Origin: UBA7803 sp036381275
GTDB lineage: Bacteria > Pseudomonadota > Gammaproteobacteria > Pseudomonadales > Azotimanducaceae
Length of the DNA stretch: 64,000 bases
Reading direction: 5' to 3'
Assembly (NCBI GenBank): GCA_036381275.1
Contig: DASVDC010000128.1
Coordinates: 35,264 to 99,263, forward strand
This document shows, one piece after another, positions 1 through 8,798 of this stretch. Below the pieces are notes generated by a model. The model did no database searches and was not told where the DNA came from. It saw only the letters and a list, made by a program, of their open reading frames with translations. Both the position numbers and the translations under genes were made by a program. The stretch's first letter is position 1. Every line of letters begins with the position of its first letter.

Positions 1-1
1 C

Positions 2-1096
2 CCCGGCCAGATCGCCACCGGCAGCAGCAAGATCAAGCTGGAGCCGGACGTCCAGCGCTGGCTCGAGCGCTGCGTCGAGCGGGGCTTCACCGCCCCGACC
101 TGGCCGAAGCAGTACGGCGGCGGCGGGCTCTCCCCGGCCGAGGCGCAGGTCCTCTACGAGGAGATGGCGGCGATCCGCGCGCGCATGCCGCTGATGGGCA
201 TGGGCCTGTCGATGATCGGCCCCACGCTGCTCGAGTTCGGCACCGAGGATCAGAAAGCGCGGCACCTGCCGCGCATCGTCCGCGGCGAAGTGCAGTGGTG
301 TCAGGGCTATTCGGAGCCGAGCGCGGGCTCGGACCTCGCCTCGTTGCGTACCCGGGCCGAAGACCGGGGCGACCACTTCGTGATCAACGGGCAGAAGATC
401 TGGACCTCCGGCGCGGCCACCGCCGACTGGATGTTCGCGCTGGTGCGCACCGATCCGGACGCGCCGAAGCACGAAGGCATCAGCTTCGTGCTCCTCACGA
501 TGGACCAGCCGGGCGTCACCGTGCGGCCGATCCGGCTGATCTCGGGCAGCTCGCCGTTCTGCGAGACGTTCTTCGACAACGCGATCGCGAAGAAGGAGGA
601 CCTGGTCGGCGAGCTGAACAAGGGCTGGACGGTCGGCAAACGGCTGCTCCAGTTCGAGCGCTCCGGCATCGGCGGGCTATCGGGCGGTGCGCGCCGCCAG
701 CCGAGCGAAGGGCTCGCCCGGCTCGCGAAGGAGTACGTCGGCGAAGAGAACGGCCGCATCGCCGATCCCGCCGTGCGCGCGAGCATCATCGACTTCAACA
801 TGCGTTCGCACGCGTTCCGGCTGACCGCCGCCCGCGTCAACGAGGAGAACCGTTCGGGCACGCCCGGCGAGGCCACCTCGATCTTCAAGCTGGTCGGCGC
901 CCGCCTGCAGCAGAACGGTGCCGATCTGCGGCGTCAGCTGATGGGCACCCGCGGTCTCGGGGTGGACGGGTTCTCGCCGCGCGAGCTCGAGGCGACCACG
1001 GAATGGCTCGCCACGAAGGCCACCACCATCTACGGCGGCAGCGACGAAATCCAGGCGAACATCATCGCGAAGCGCGTCCTCGGGCTCCCGGACTGA
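2..1096 (+). CDS. Acyl-CoA dehydrogenase family protein, 5' end outside window
   Basis: FAD-dependent alpha,beta-dehydrogenation of acyl-CoA thioesters. The frame is open from the window edge, so the N-terminus is missing; the visible part carries the family signatures WCQGYSEPSAGSDLASL and GQKIWTSGA (middle beta domain) and the C-terminal helical tail IYGGSDEIQ..RVLGLP. The position that holds the catalytic glutamate in medium-chain dehydrogenase (YEGT) is glycine here (YGGS), so the base must lie elsewhere or the substrate class differs; many bacterial paralogues share this. The stop is followed 5 bases later by a TauD-type dioxygenase, suggesting co-transcription. Family assignment is sure; substrate is not. 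Confidence 0.93.
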   Translation, partial: PGQIATGSSKIKLEPDVQRWLERCVERGFTAPTWPKQYGGGGLSPAEAQVLYEEMAAIRARMPLMGMGLSMIGPTLLEFGTEDQKARHLPRIVRGEVQWCQGYSEPSAGSDLASLRTRAEDRGDHFVINGQKIWTSGAATADWMFALVRTDPDAPKHEGISFVLLTMDQPGVTVRPIRLISGSSPFCETFFDNAIAKKEDLVGELNKGWTVGKRLLQFERSGIGGLSGGARRQPSEGLARLAKEYVGEENGRIADPAVRASIIDFNMRSHAFRLTAARVNEENRSGTPGEATSIFKLVGARLQQNGADLRRQLMGTRGLGVDGFSPRELEATTEWLATKATTIYGGSDEIQANIIAKRVLGLPD

Positions 1097-1101
1097 CGGT
1101 C

Positions 1102-1932
1102 ATGGCTTATCAGACGATCGACGTTCGGCCGCTCACCCCGCACATCGGCGCCGAGGTGGCCGGCGTCGATCTGTCCAAGCCGCTCGCGAACGAGCAGTTC
1201 AGCGAGGTCTATCAGGCCTGGCTCGACTGGAAGGTGCTGGTGTTCCGCGATCAGCACCTCGACCGGGAACAGCACAAGGCGTTCGCGCGCCGGTTCGGCC
1301 GCCTGCACGTGCACCCGATGCAGCACAGCTACGGCGGCGACCCGGAGATTCTCACCGTGAAGACCACGGCCACGTCGAAGTACACGGCCGGCAACGGCTG
1401 GCACACCGACGTGAGCTGTGACGAGATTCCGCCGCTCGGTTCGATGCTCTACATGAAGCAGACGCCCGAGGGCGGCGGCGGTGATACGCTGTTCGCGGAC
1501 ATGTATCTCGCCTACGAGCTGCTGTCCGACACGATGAAGCGCATGCTGGACGGGCTCGTCGCGGTGCACGACGGCGCCCTGCCCTACCTCGGCGCCTACG
1601 GTGTCGCGCCGCCCGAGGGCCAGCAGTATCCGAAGCACGAGCATCCGGTGATCACCACGCATCCCGAGACCGGCCGCAAGGTGCTCTACGTGAACTCGGG
1701 CTTCACGTCGCACATCAAGGGCCTCGCGCCGTGGGAGAGCCGTCTGCTGCTGCAGGGGCTGTTCAATTTCATCGCCACCGAGGTGCGCCTGACGTGCCGG
1801 GTGCAGTGGCAGCCGAACACGCTGACGTTCTGGGACAACCGCTGCACGCAGCACCACGCGATCTGGGACTACCACCCCCACACCCGCCACGGGGAGCGGG
1901 TGTCCATCGTCGGTACCCAGCGGCCGGCCTGA
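1102..1932 (+). CDS. TauD/TfdA family 2-oxoglutarate-dependent dioxygenase
   Basis: A 276-residue non-haem Fe(II)/2-oxoglutarate dioxygenase. Fe ligands are visible as H101 and D103 (GWHTDVS) and the distal H251 in WDNRCTQHHA; the 2-oxoglutarate-binding arginine is probably R266 (HGERVSI). Length and motif order match taurine/alpha-ketoglutarate dioxygenases. The ATG at 1102 follows the dehydrogenase stop by 5 bases. Near residues 218-232 (LQGLFNFIATEVRLTCRVQWQ) it matches the family well. The family covers taurine, alkylsulfates, 2,4-D and others; with acyl-CoA dehydrogenase next door the substrate may be an organic acid or sulfonate, but that is inference. Confidence 0.93.
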   Translation: MAYQTIDVRPLTPHIGAEVAGVDLSKPLANEQFSEVYQAWLDWKVLVFRDQHLDREQHKAFARRFGRLHVHPMQHSYGGDPEILTVKTTATSKYTAGNGWHTDVSCDEIPPLGSMLYMKQTPEGGGGDTLFADMYLAYELLSDTMKRMLDGLVAVHDGALPYLGAYGVAPPEGQQYPKHEHPVITTHPETGRKVLYVNSGFTSHIKGLAPWESRLLLQGLFNFIATEVRLTCRVQWQPNTLTFWDNRCTQHHAIWDYHPHTRHGERVSIVGTQRPA

Positions 1933-2027
1933 GCCCGGCCTCCGCCGGCCGGCTCGCCTGAGCACCTGACGCCTCCCGGCACAGTCGTTGCTCCGACTCG
2001 AGTCCGACCTCATCGGAGACTCGAGCC

Positions 2028-2597
2028 ATGCTCAGGATCGCCATCATCATCGGCAGCACCCGGCCCGAACGCATCGGCGCCGCGGTCGGCGAGTGGGCCT
2101 ACGCGATCGCGCGGCAACGGACGGACGCGGAGTTCGAGCTGCTCGACCTGAAGGACTTCGACCTGCCGCTGCTCGACGAGCCGCTCCCGCCCGCGATGGG
2201 GCAATACGCCCACCCGCACACCCGGCGCTGGGCGTCGGTGGTCGCGTCGTTCGACGCGTTCGTGTTCGTCACCGCCGAGTACAACCACGGCATTCCGGGC
2301 GCGCTCAAGAACGCGCTGGACTTCGTCTATGCCGAGTGGAACAACAAGGCGGCCGGGTTCGTTTCCTACGGCAGCGCGATGGGCGTGCGCGCGGTGGAGA
2401 GCCTGCGTCTGGTGATGGCGGAGCTTCAGGTCGCCGACGTGCGTGCCCAGGTGATGCTGTCGCTGTTCACCGATTTCGAGAACATGAAGACGTTCAAGCC
2501 GGACGCGCGCCACGAGAAGTCCCTCAACACGATGCTGGACCAGCTCGTGGCCTGGGGCGGAGCGCTGCGCGAAGCACGCGCCGGCCAGAGCGCCTGA
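2028..2597 (+). CDS. NADPH-dependent FMN reductase family protein
   Basis: A 189-residue flavodoxin-fold protein of the NADPH-dependent FMN reductase family. The phosphate-binding loop GSTRPERIG lies at residues 9-17, and YNHGIPGALKNALDF around residue 85 is the second family signature, at the flavin/dimer contact. Such enzymes supply reduced flavin or reduce quinones and azo compounds. It starts about 95 bases after the dioxygenase and lies in the same direction; a role as redox partner is possible but not required, since TauD-type enzymes do not need flavin. A leader with GGAGACTCGAGCC precedes the ATG. Confidence 0.92.
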   Translation: MLRIAIIIGSTRPERIGAAVGEWAYAIARQRTDAEFELLDLKDFDLPLLDEPLPPAMGQYAHPHTRRWASVVASFDAFVFVTAEYNHGIPGALKNALDFVYAEWNNKAAGFVSYGSAMGVRAVESLRLVMAELQVADVRAQVMLSLFTDFENMKTFKPDARHEKSLNTMLDQLVAWGGALREARAGQSA

Positions 2598-2695
2598 CGG
2601 CCGCACCGGCGGGCCGCCGCGCCGACGGGACCGATTCGTCGGAACCGGCGCGACACGCTAACATGGGCGCTGCCGCAACGGAGAAGCGACAGCGC

Positions 2696-4378
2696 GTGGA
2701 ACGCATCTGGATTTCGAGCTACCCCCCGGGAGTGCCGGCCGAGATCGACGCCGACGCTTTCCCGTCGCTCGCCGCCGTGCTCGAGGAGAGCGTGCGGCGC
2801 TTCGCCGACCGGCCCGCCTTCCGCAACCTGGGCGAGACCATCACGTACGCGGAGCTCGACCGCTACAGCCGCTGCTTCGCCGGCTACCTGCAGGGGCATC
2901 TCGGGCTCGGCAAGGGTGAGCGCATCGCGCTGATGATGCCGAACGTGCTGTCGTACCCGATCGCGCTGTTCGGCGCGCTGCGGGCCGGGCTGACGGTGGT
3001 GAACGTGAACCCTCAATACACGCCCCACGAGCTCGAGCACCAGCTGAACGACAGCGGCGCCGCCACGATCGTGATCATCGAGAACTTCGCCCACGTGCTC
3101 GAGCGCTGCATCGGCCGCACGCCGGTCCGCCATGTGGTGGTCGCCACGGTGGGAGACGTGCTGCCCGCGCCCAAGCGCTGGGTGACCAGCTTCGTGGTGC
3201 GCCACGTCAGACGGATGGTGCCCGGCTTCTCGCTGCCGGGTGCGACGGCGTTCAGGGCGGCGCTCGGGCTCGGCGCCGCCGCGCGGTTCGACCCGGTCGA
3301 GATCGGCGGCGAGGATCTCGCGTTCCTGCAGTACACCGGCGGCACGACGGGCGTCCCGAAGGGCGCGATGCTGACCCACCGCAACCTGGTGGCGAACCTC
3401 GAGCAGGCGGCTGCGTGGCTGCGCCCGTTCCTGCGCGAATCGGGCGAAGTCGTGATCACCGCGCTGCCCCTCTACCACATCTTCGCCCTCACCGCGAACT
3501 GCCTGGTGTTCATGAAGATCGGCGGGCTGAACCATCTGATCACGAATCCGCGCGACATGCCCGGCTTCGTCAAGGAGCTGCGCGGCAGCGGTTTCACCGC
3601 GATCACCGGCGTCAACACGCTGTTCAACGGGCTGCTGAACACCCCGGGCTTTGCCGAGCTCGACTTCTCGACCCTGCGGATCAGCCTGGCCGGCGGCACC
3701 GCGACCCAGCGCAGCGTCGCGGAACGCTGGCGTCAGGTCACCGGCACCACGCTGATCGAAGCCTACGGCCTGACGGAAGCATCGCCGGCGGTCTGCATCA
3801 ATCCGCTCGACCTCGACGAATACAACGGCACCGTCGGAATGCCGGTGCCGTCCACCGACTTGCGGATCGTGGCCGACGACGGCACGGAGGCGGAGCCCGG
3901 CACACCCGGCGAGCTGCTGGTCAAGGGGCCGCAGGTGATGAAGGGCTACTGGCAACGTCCGGAGGAGACGGCAGCGGTGCTCGACCCCGACGGGTGGCTG
4001 CACACCGGCGACGTCGCCGTCGTCTCGGAGAACGGCTACGTTCGGCTGGTCGACCGGATGAAGGACCTGATCCTCGTGTCCGGCTTCAACGTCTATCCGA
4101 ACGAGGTGGAGGACGTGCTCGTATCCCACCCGGGTGTGCTCGAGGCAGGGGTGATCGGGGTGCCGGACGAGCGGACCGGCGAGGCCGTCGTCGCGCTGGT
4201 GGTGAAGCGCGACCCGGATCTGACCGCCGAGGCGCTCGAGGCGTTCTGCCGCGAGAACCTCACCGGCTACAAGCGGCCGCGGCGGATCGAGTTCGTCGAC
4301 GAGCTGCCGAAGTCGAACGTCGGCAAGATCCTGCGCCGGCAGCTCCGCGACCGTTACCTGGAAGCGCCCGCGCGTTGA
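2696..4378 (+). CDS. fadD: Long-chain fatty acid-CoA ligase
   Basis: Activates long-chain fatty acids to acyl-CoA via an acyl-adenylate, the entry step of beta-oxidation at the inner membrane. The 560-residue product follows E. coli FadD nearly end to end, starting VERIWISSYPPGVPAEI. Visible motifs are the P-loop YTGGTTGVPKGAMLTH, the A5 motif YGLTEASP, the FACS motif WLHTGDVAVVSENGYVRLVDR and the terminal catalytic lysine region KSNVGKILRR. I chose the GTG at 2696 because GGAG sits 12 bases upstream and the N-terminus then aligns with FadD; an in-frame ATG at 2663 is an alternative. Its stop overlaps the next gene. Confidence 0.95.
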   Translation: MERIWISSYPPGVPAEIDADAFPSLAAVLEESVRRFADRPAFRNLGETITYAELDRYSRCFAGYLQGHLGLGKGERIALMMPNVLSYPIALFGALRAGLTVVNVNPQYTPHELEHQLNDSGAATIVIIENFAHVLERCIGRTPVRHVVVATVGDVLPAPKRWVTSFVVRHVRRMVPGFSLPGATAFRAALGLGAAARFDPVEIGGEDLAFLQYTGGTTGVPKGAMLTHRNLVANLEQAAAWLRPFLRESGEVVITALPLYHIFALTANCLVFMKIGGLNHLITNPRDMPGFVKELRGSGFTAITGVNTLFNGLLNTPGFAELDFSTLRISLAGGTATQRSVAERWRQVTGTTLIEAYGLTEASPAVCINPLDLDEYNGTVGMPVPSTDLRIVADDGTEAEPGTPGELLVKGPQVMKGYWQRPEETAAVLDPDGWLHTGDVAVVSENGYVRLVDRMKDLILVSGFNVYPNEVEDVLVSHPGVLEAGVIGVPDERTGEAVVALVVKRDPDLTAEALEAFCRENLTGYKRPRRIEFVDELPKSNVGKILRRQLRDRYLEAPAR

Positions 4379-5388
4379 TCTCGGCCGGCTCGATCGACCT
4401 TCGACGACTGTTTCCGGTGCGGCCGGCCCGCGCCGGCGTTCGCTGGCTGGTCAGCCTGATCCTGCTGGTCACGCTGCTGACCGCGTTCTGGGCGTGCGGC
4501 ATTTTCTCCGCCGAAGAGTTCGCCCAGGCGCCGTCCCCGGCGGGACCCGCGCTGTTCTTCAGTGTGATCATCGCGTACATCGTGCCGATCTTCGGCTACA
4601 TCAGCGAGCGCACCGCGGCGGCCGTCGACGCCCTCGGGCCACTGCTGGACGAGACGGCGGAGCAGCATGCCGCCTGGTGCCGCCGGATCTACGTCAAGCC
4701 GCGACTCTGGCTGCTGACGGTGCTCGGCATCGCCATCGCGGCCGGCCTCGCCCACAACCTCCTGCTGTTCGGCTCCCTCGATCCGCTGCTCCTCGTCCGG
4801 AGCCCGTCGGCCGCCACCTCGGCGATCGCGTGGGGCACGATGCTGGTCTGGTCGACCGTCACCTTCGTGATCGCCGCGCTGCTGGACAATGCGCTGCTGC
4901 TGAACCGCCTCGCCGGACGGGTGCGGGTGCAGCCGTTCCATCCGATATCGCTGCGGCCGTTCGCGACCGTCGCGGTGATCTCGACCCTCGCGCTGATCGG
5001 TGCGCAGGCCGCGTTCCCGATCATGACGATCGAGGACGACATGAATCCGGCGGCCTACCTCCCCGGGCTCATCGCCACCGGCATCCCGATGCTGCTGATC
5101 GCGGCGCTGCCGGTCTGGCCGGTGCACCGGCAGCTCGCAGCGGCGAAGCGCGAGCTGCTCGCGGACGTGAACGCGCGCATTGCCGCGCTGCCGTTGCCGG
5201 ACGCGGCACGGCCGGAGAGCATCGTCGCGCTCACGCAACTGCTCGCCTACCGCCGCGAGGTGATGCAGATCTCCGAGTGGCCGTTCGACGTCGGGGTGAT
5301 GACCCGGCTCGCGCTGTACCTGATCATCCCGCCCCTCACCTGGGTGGGCGCCGCGCTGATCGAGAACCTCGTCGACGCGTTCCTGTAA
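4375..5388 (+). CDS. Multi-pass membrane protein of unknown function
   Basis: A 337-residue integral membrane protein I do not recognise. Hydrophobic segments are evident near residues 20-40, 60-75, 115-135, 155-180, 200-215, 230-250 and 310-330, with a soluble helical stretch (residues 250-300) before the last one. The likely start is TTG at 4375, which overlaps the fadD stop (TTGA) and has GGAAG 10 bases upstream, so translation is probably coupled to fadD; GTG at 4417 is the next choice. Coupling suggests a link to fatty-acid uptake or activation, but nothing in the protein proves it. Confidence 0.75.
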   Translation: MISAGSIDLRRLFPVRPARAGVRWLVSLILLVTLLTAFWACGIFSAEEFAQAPSPAGPALFFSVIIAYIVPIFGYISERTAAAVDALGPLLDETAEQHAAWCRRIYVKPRLWLLTVLGIAIAAGLAHNLLLFGSLDPLLLVRSPSAATSAIAWGTMLVWSTVTFVIAALLDNALLLNRLAGRVRVQPFHPISLRPFATVAVISTLALIGAQAAFPIMTIEDDMNPAAYLPGLIATGIPMLLIAALPVWPVHRQLAAAKRELLADVNARIAALPLPDAARPESIVALTQLLAYRREVMQISEWPFDVGVMTRLALYLIIPPLTWVGAALIENLVDAFL

Positions 5389-5400
5389 CGGGCGTTGCCG

Positions 5401-5865
5401 CTACAGATCCTCGGTACGCTGGTACTCCTTCGACAGACGCATCTCGTGCGCCTCGAGCTGCTGCGCGAGCGCCGCATAGGCCTCGCTGGCCTCCTCGGAG
5501 TCGCGGTTGTCCGCGAGCTCCTCGAACATCTCGCGCAGCGGCTCGTTCAGGCTCTGCAGCCACTGGATCACGTCGATACCGCTGAGCGAATTCTCGTCCG
5601 GCGGATCGAACTCGGTCGGCATCTCCACCGTGTACTGCGTATAGGTGTTCAGCAGCTTGTCGGAGCCCTCTTCCAGGACCCGCTCCACGTTGTCGAGCAG
5701 ACGGCGCTGCTCGGGCGCGATGCTGTCGAGCAGCAACTGGACGCGCGCGCCGTTGTCGCGCTTCGCGAGCGCCTCGAGTGCGTCCGCGGTCGCCCGCAGA
5801 TGGCGGACGGCGTGCTCCAGGACCTGTTCCCCGGTCCGGAAGGTGTAGTGTTTGTGCCGGGGCAT
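5401..5865 (-). CDS. Conserved hypothetical helical protein
   Basis: A 154-residue soluble, highly charged and apparently all-helical protein with no recognised domain. Heptad-like leucine spacing (HAVRHLRATADALEAL, QLLLDSIAPEQRRLLDNV) suggests a helical bundle, reminiscent of ferritin-like or stress proteins but lacking an obvious metal-ligand set. The start has a strong GAGGGAG site 5 bases upstream. It lies 10 bases downstream of the host-attachment-family gene on the same strand, so the two form an operon. Function unknown. Confidence 0.75.
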   Translation of the reverse strand: MPRHKHYTFRTGEQVLEHAVRHLRATADALEALAKRDNGARVQLLLDSIAPEQRRLLDNVERVLEEGSDKLLNTYTQYTVEMPTEFDPPDENSLSGIDVIQWLQSLNEPLREMFEELADNRDSEEASEAYAALAQQLEAHEMRLSKEYQRTEDL

Positions 5866-5875
5866 GACTGCTCCC

Positions 5876-6313
5876 TCAGAAGAACTCGGGCACGTGCTGC
5901 TCGAGCTTATCGGCCGGCAGCGTGGTGAGCTCCTTGTCGATGGTCAATGCGACGAGATCCGCAGCAGGGGCGCTCAGATGCGCGCGAATCTGCCCGAGGA
6001 ACCGCGGCGGTGCGATCAGGACCAGGCGTTCGAGCTCACCTCTGGTGCGTCCCTCCTCCAGTCGAGCCGCCACCCGCTTCGCGAAGATGGCCATCTCGTG
6101 ATCCTTCGTGGTGTTCCGGTTGCCCATCGCGTGGCGGCCCGGGCCGCCCGCGTCGAAGGAGCGTCCGCCGCCCCTGTCGGTGACCAGGTCACCTTCGTGG
6201 AGCCGGTGCTCGGGGGAAAGCAGGGTATCGAATTCTTCCAGCTTGCGGTTCTTGTGCCGGTTGAACAACCGGGCCCGTGTACCGTCCGCGACGACCACCC
6301 AGGTATTACCCAT
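5876..6313 (-). CDS. Host attachment protein family (PF10116-type)
   Basis: A 145-residue protein beginning MGNTWVVVADGTRARLFN, the hallmark opening of the 'protein required for attachment to host cells' family, which has an eRF1-like core. The central GRHAMG and the C-terminal LVLIAPPRFLGQIRAHL and LTTLPADKLEQHVP segments fit. I set the start at 6313 because AGGGGG lies just upstream; a longer frame back to 6343 lacks support. The biochemical role of the family is unsettled despite its name. It leads a two-gene operon with the helical protein downstream. Confidence 0.88.
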   Translation of the reverse strand: MGNTWVVVADGTRARLFNRHKNRKLEEFDTLLSPEHRLHEGDLVTDRGGGRSFDAGGPGRHAMGNRNTTKDHEMAIFAKRVAARLEEGRTRGELERLVLIAPPRFLGQIRAHLSAPAADLVALTIDKELTTLPADKLEQHVPEFF

Positions 6314-6435
6314 GAGGCCCCCTTTGTCTGTCGGTTTGAACACCTACGGCGAACCCGCACGATCCATTCTCGCCATGCGCGCACGAAAGTAAAACGGCAG
6401 CGGGCTCGGGCAGGCGGTTTGACGATTGATCCGGA

Positions 6436-6996
6436 TCAACCGTGAGCGGAATCACCCTCGGGGCCGAAGGTCGGCTCCCCTTCTTCTTCTTCACGACGGA
6501 GGCGCAGGTACTCGGTTTCGAGCTGGCGGTACATGGCCAGGAGCGGAGCGGGCGGATCGAGCTCACCGTTCTTGACCGCCTGCGGGAAGTGCATCGCCAG
6601 GTGATCGTCCTCGTAGCGCACGACGCTGCCGACGGTGCGGCATTCGAGATCGTCGAGGTTCAGCCGGATCGGCACCTCCATGCCGCGGCGCAGCGTGAGG
6701 CCGGCCACCTCGAGCTGGATGCCGGTGAGGCTGAGGTCGATGCATCGAGCGAGCAGGATCCGCGCGCCGACGCGGATCTGCACGCGGAAACCCTCCCGTA
6801 TCGCATCCGGAAGGGACGCGACCGGCACCCGGAAGCCGACCCGGCGCTCGCACGCGCCGCTCTGACGCAGGAACGCCTCGAGCTGTTCGACCTGCGGCTT
6901 GGACAGTGTGATCGGCTCCTCACGGCCACGCACCGTCAGCACCAACCCGTCCGGGTCGGTGCCGAAGGTGATGTCTCCCAGGGTCAGCCGCTGCAT
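6436..6996 (-). CDS. PilZ domain protein
   Basis: A 186-residue cytoplasmic protein with a central PilZ domain that likely binds cyclic di-GMP. The two binding signatures are visible: an RxxxR-type cluster in RRVGFRVPV (about residue 51) and the D-x-S-x-x-G motif in CIDLSLTGIQLEV (about residue 85). The N-terminal 45 residues and the acidic tail (REEEEGEP) are not recognised. Such proteins link c-di-GMP to motility, biofilm or exopolysaccharide. It is monocistronic here, so its target cannot be inferred. Confidence 0.88.
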   Translation of the reverse strand: MQRLTLGDITFGTDPDGLVLTVRGREEPITLSKPQVEQLEAFLRQSGACERRVGFRVPVASLPDAIREGFRVQIRVGARILLARCIDLSLTGIQLEVAGLTLRRGMEVPIRLNLDDLECRTVGSVVRYEDDHLAMHFPQAVKNGELDPPAPLLAMYRQLETEYLRLRREEEEGEPTFGPEGDSAHG

Positions 6997-7100
6997 GCCA
7001 CTCGAGCCGCTCGCACTTTCTCACCATGGAGCATAGACCAGTCTCGCCCGCCCGGTGGTGACGGGTGAGACAAGGAAACCGACGCCCGGATCGGGACGGA

Positions 7101-8705
7101 TCAGCGGCGCACGCGCTGGTCGCGCAGGATCTCGCGGGCGGCGTTGTGTCCCGGGATGCCGGTCACGCCGCCGCCCGGATGCGCCCCGGAGCCGCACAGG
7201 TACAGGCCCGGCACCGGGGTGCGGTAGTCGGCAAAGCCCATCACTGGCCGGTTGCTCCAGAGCTGATCGAGAGACAGCGCGCCGTGGAAGATGTCCCCGC
7301 CCGTCAGGCCGAACTTGCGCTCGAGGTCCAGCGGCGAATGGAGCTGCCGGGCGATGATCGCGTCGCGGAAGTTCGGCGCGAACCGTGTCACCGCGTCGAC
7401 GATGGCGTCCGCCGCCTGTTCACGGCGATCGTCCCAGCTCGCCCCGCCGGGCAGCTCGAACGGGAAGTGCTGACAGAACAGGCTCGCCACGTGCCGGCCC
7501 GGCGGCGCCAGGTTGTCGTCCACGGTGGAGGGGATCAGCATCTCCACCACCGGCTCGCGCGAGAAGCCGTACCGGCGCGCATCGAGGTAGGCACGCTCGA
7601 GATAGTCCATGGTCGGCCCGATGATGATCCCGGCCTGGTGGTGCAGGCCCACCTCCCGGCCCGGCCGGCAGGTGAAATCCGGCAGCTCGGAGAGCGCGAC
7701 GTTCATCCGGAAGCTGGCCGACTCGGTGCGGTAGCTGCGGATGCGCCGCAGAAACTCACCGTCGAGGTGCCGGGCATCGACCAGCCCGAGGAACAGCCGC
7801 TTCGGCCCGACGTTGGCCGCGACGCAGCGGCCGCGCAGCACGCCGCCGTCGGCGAGACGGACGCCCGCGGCGCGGCCGCCCTCCACCAGCACCTCGGCCA
7901 CCTCCGCTTCGGTTCGCACCTCGACGCCGAGCGCTTCGGCCTCGGCGCGCATCGCCGCCGTGATCGCGCCCATCCCGCCGATCGCATGGCCCCAGGCACC
8001 GTCCACGCCGTTCACCTGACCGAACACGTGGTGCAGCAGCACGTAGGCGGAACCGGGCGTCGACGGCGCGGCGAAGTTGCCTACCAAGGCGTCGAACGCG
8101 AAAGCGGCCTTGATGTGGTCCGTCTCGAACCACGCGCCCAGCACCTGGGCGGCGGATTTGGTGAACATGTCGATCACGTCGCGCCGCTGTGGCATGTCGA
8201 GCCGACGGGCCCGCAGCGCCGTGCCGCCGGCGCGCACCAGGTCGAGAAAGCCCCCGCCCACGTTCGGCGGCGTCCGCAGCAGCTCATCGCGCAGGAATCC
8301 GACCACGCCGTCGAGCATCGCGAGATACCCCGGCAGCCGCTCGGCGTCCCGAGCGGAAAAGCGGGCGAACTCGGCCTGGGTCGCGGCGCGGTCGCGGTGG
8401 AACGACAACGATTCCCGTTCCGACAACGGAAAGAAGTTGCTCTGCGGCCGCAGCACGATGCGCAGCCCGTGCTCGGCGAGCCGCAGCTCCTCGATGATCT
8501 TCGGATGCAGCAGGCTGACCGTGTAGCTCGCGACCGAGTTGCGGAATCCCGGATGGAACTCTTCGGTCACCGCCGCGCCGCCGACCAGATGGCGGCGCTC
8601 CAGCACCACGACCGAGCGCCCCGCCTTCGCGAGGTAGCACGCGCAGACGAGCCCGTTGTGGCCGCCGCCGACCACGATCACATCGAAATCCGCCGGCTCT
8701 GTCAT
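7101..8705 (-). CDS. FAD-dependent oxidoreductase, PYROXD2/phytoene-desaturase type
   Basis: A 534-residue flavoprotein of the CrtI-like amine oxidase group. The N-terminal dinucleotide-binding fold is clear (VIVVGGGHNGLVCACYLAKAG, then VVVLERR), and the C-terminus carries the second FAD motif GLYLCGSGAHPGGGVTGIPG typical of phytoene dehydrogenase relatives. Length suits bacterial PYROXD2 homologues. There is no signal peptide. It is divergent from the short-chain dehydrogenase at 8799 across a 93-base promoter region. No carotenoid genes are nearby, so a carotenoid role is unsupported; the substrate is unknown. Confidence 0.9.
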   Translation of the reverse strand: MTEPADFDVIVVGGGHNGLVCACYLAKAGRSVVVLERRHLVGGAAVTEEFHPGFRNSVASYTVSLLHPKIIEELRLAEHGLRIVLRPQSNFFPLSERESLSFHRDRAATQAEFARFSARDAERLPGYLAMLDGVVGFLRDELLRTPPNVGGGFLDLVRAGGTALRARRLDMPQRRDVIDMFTKSAAQVLGAWFETDHIKAAFAFDALVGNFAAPSTPGSAYVLLHHVFGQVNGVDGAWGHAIGGMGAITAAMRAEAEALGVEVRTEAEVAEVLVEGGRAAGVRLADGGVLRGRCVAANVGPKRLFLGLVDARHLDGEFLRRIRSYRTESASFRMNVALSELPDFTCRPGREVGLHHQAGIIIGPTMDYLERAYLDARRYGFSREPVVEMLIPSTVDDNLAPPGRHVASLFCQHFPFELPGGASWDDRREQAADAIVDAVTRFAPNFRDAIIARQLHSPLDLERKFGLTGGDIFHGALSLDQLWSNRPVMGFADYRTPVPGLYLCGSGAHPGGGVTGIPGHNAAREILRDQRVRR

Positions 8706-8798
8706 CTGCTGCTCCGAATCGAACGATCCTCCGCCCGCTGTGCCGCTTGTTCGGATTGGCGTATCGTCGGCCTCCTACCAGTGTGAACGGAGGACAGG

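Noticed and set aside
7101..8705. Carotenoid desaturase
   Set aside because: The fold is shared with CrtI, but the sequence fits the PYROXD2-like group better and there are no other carotenoid genes.
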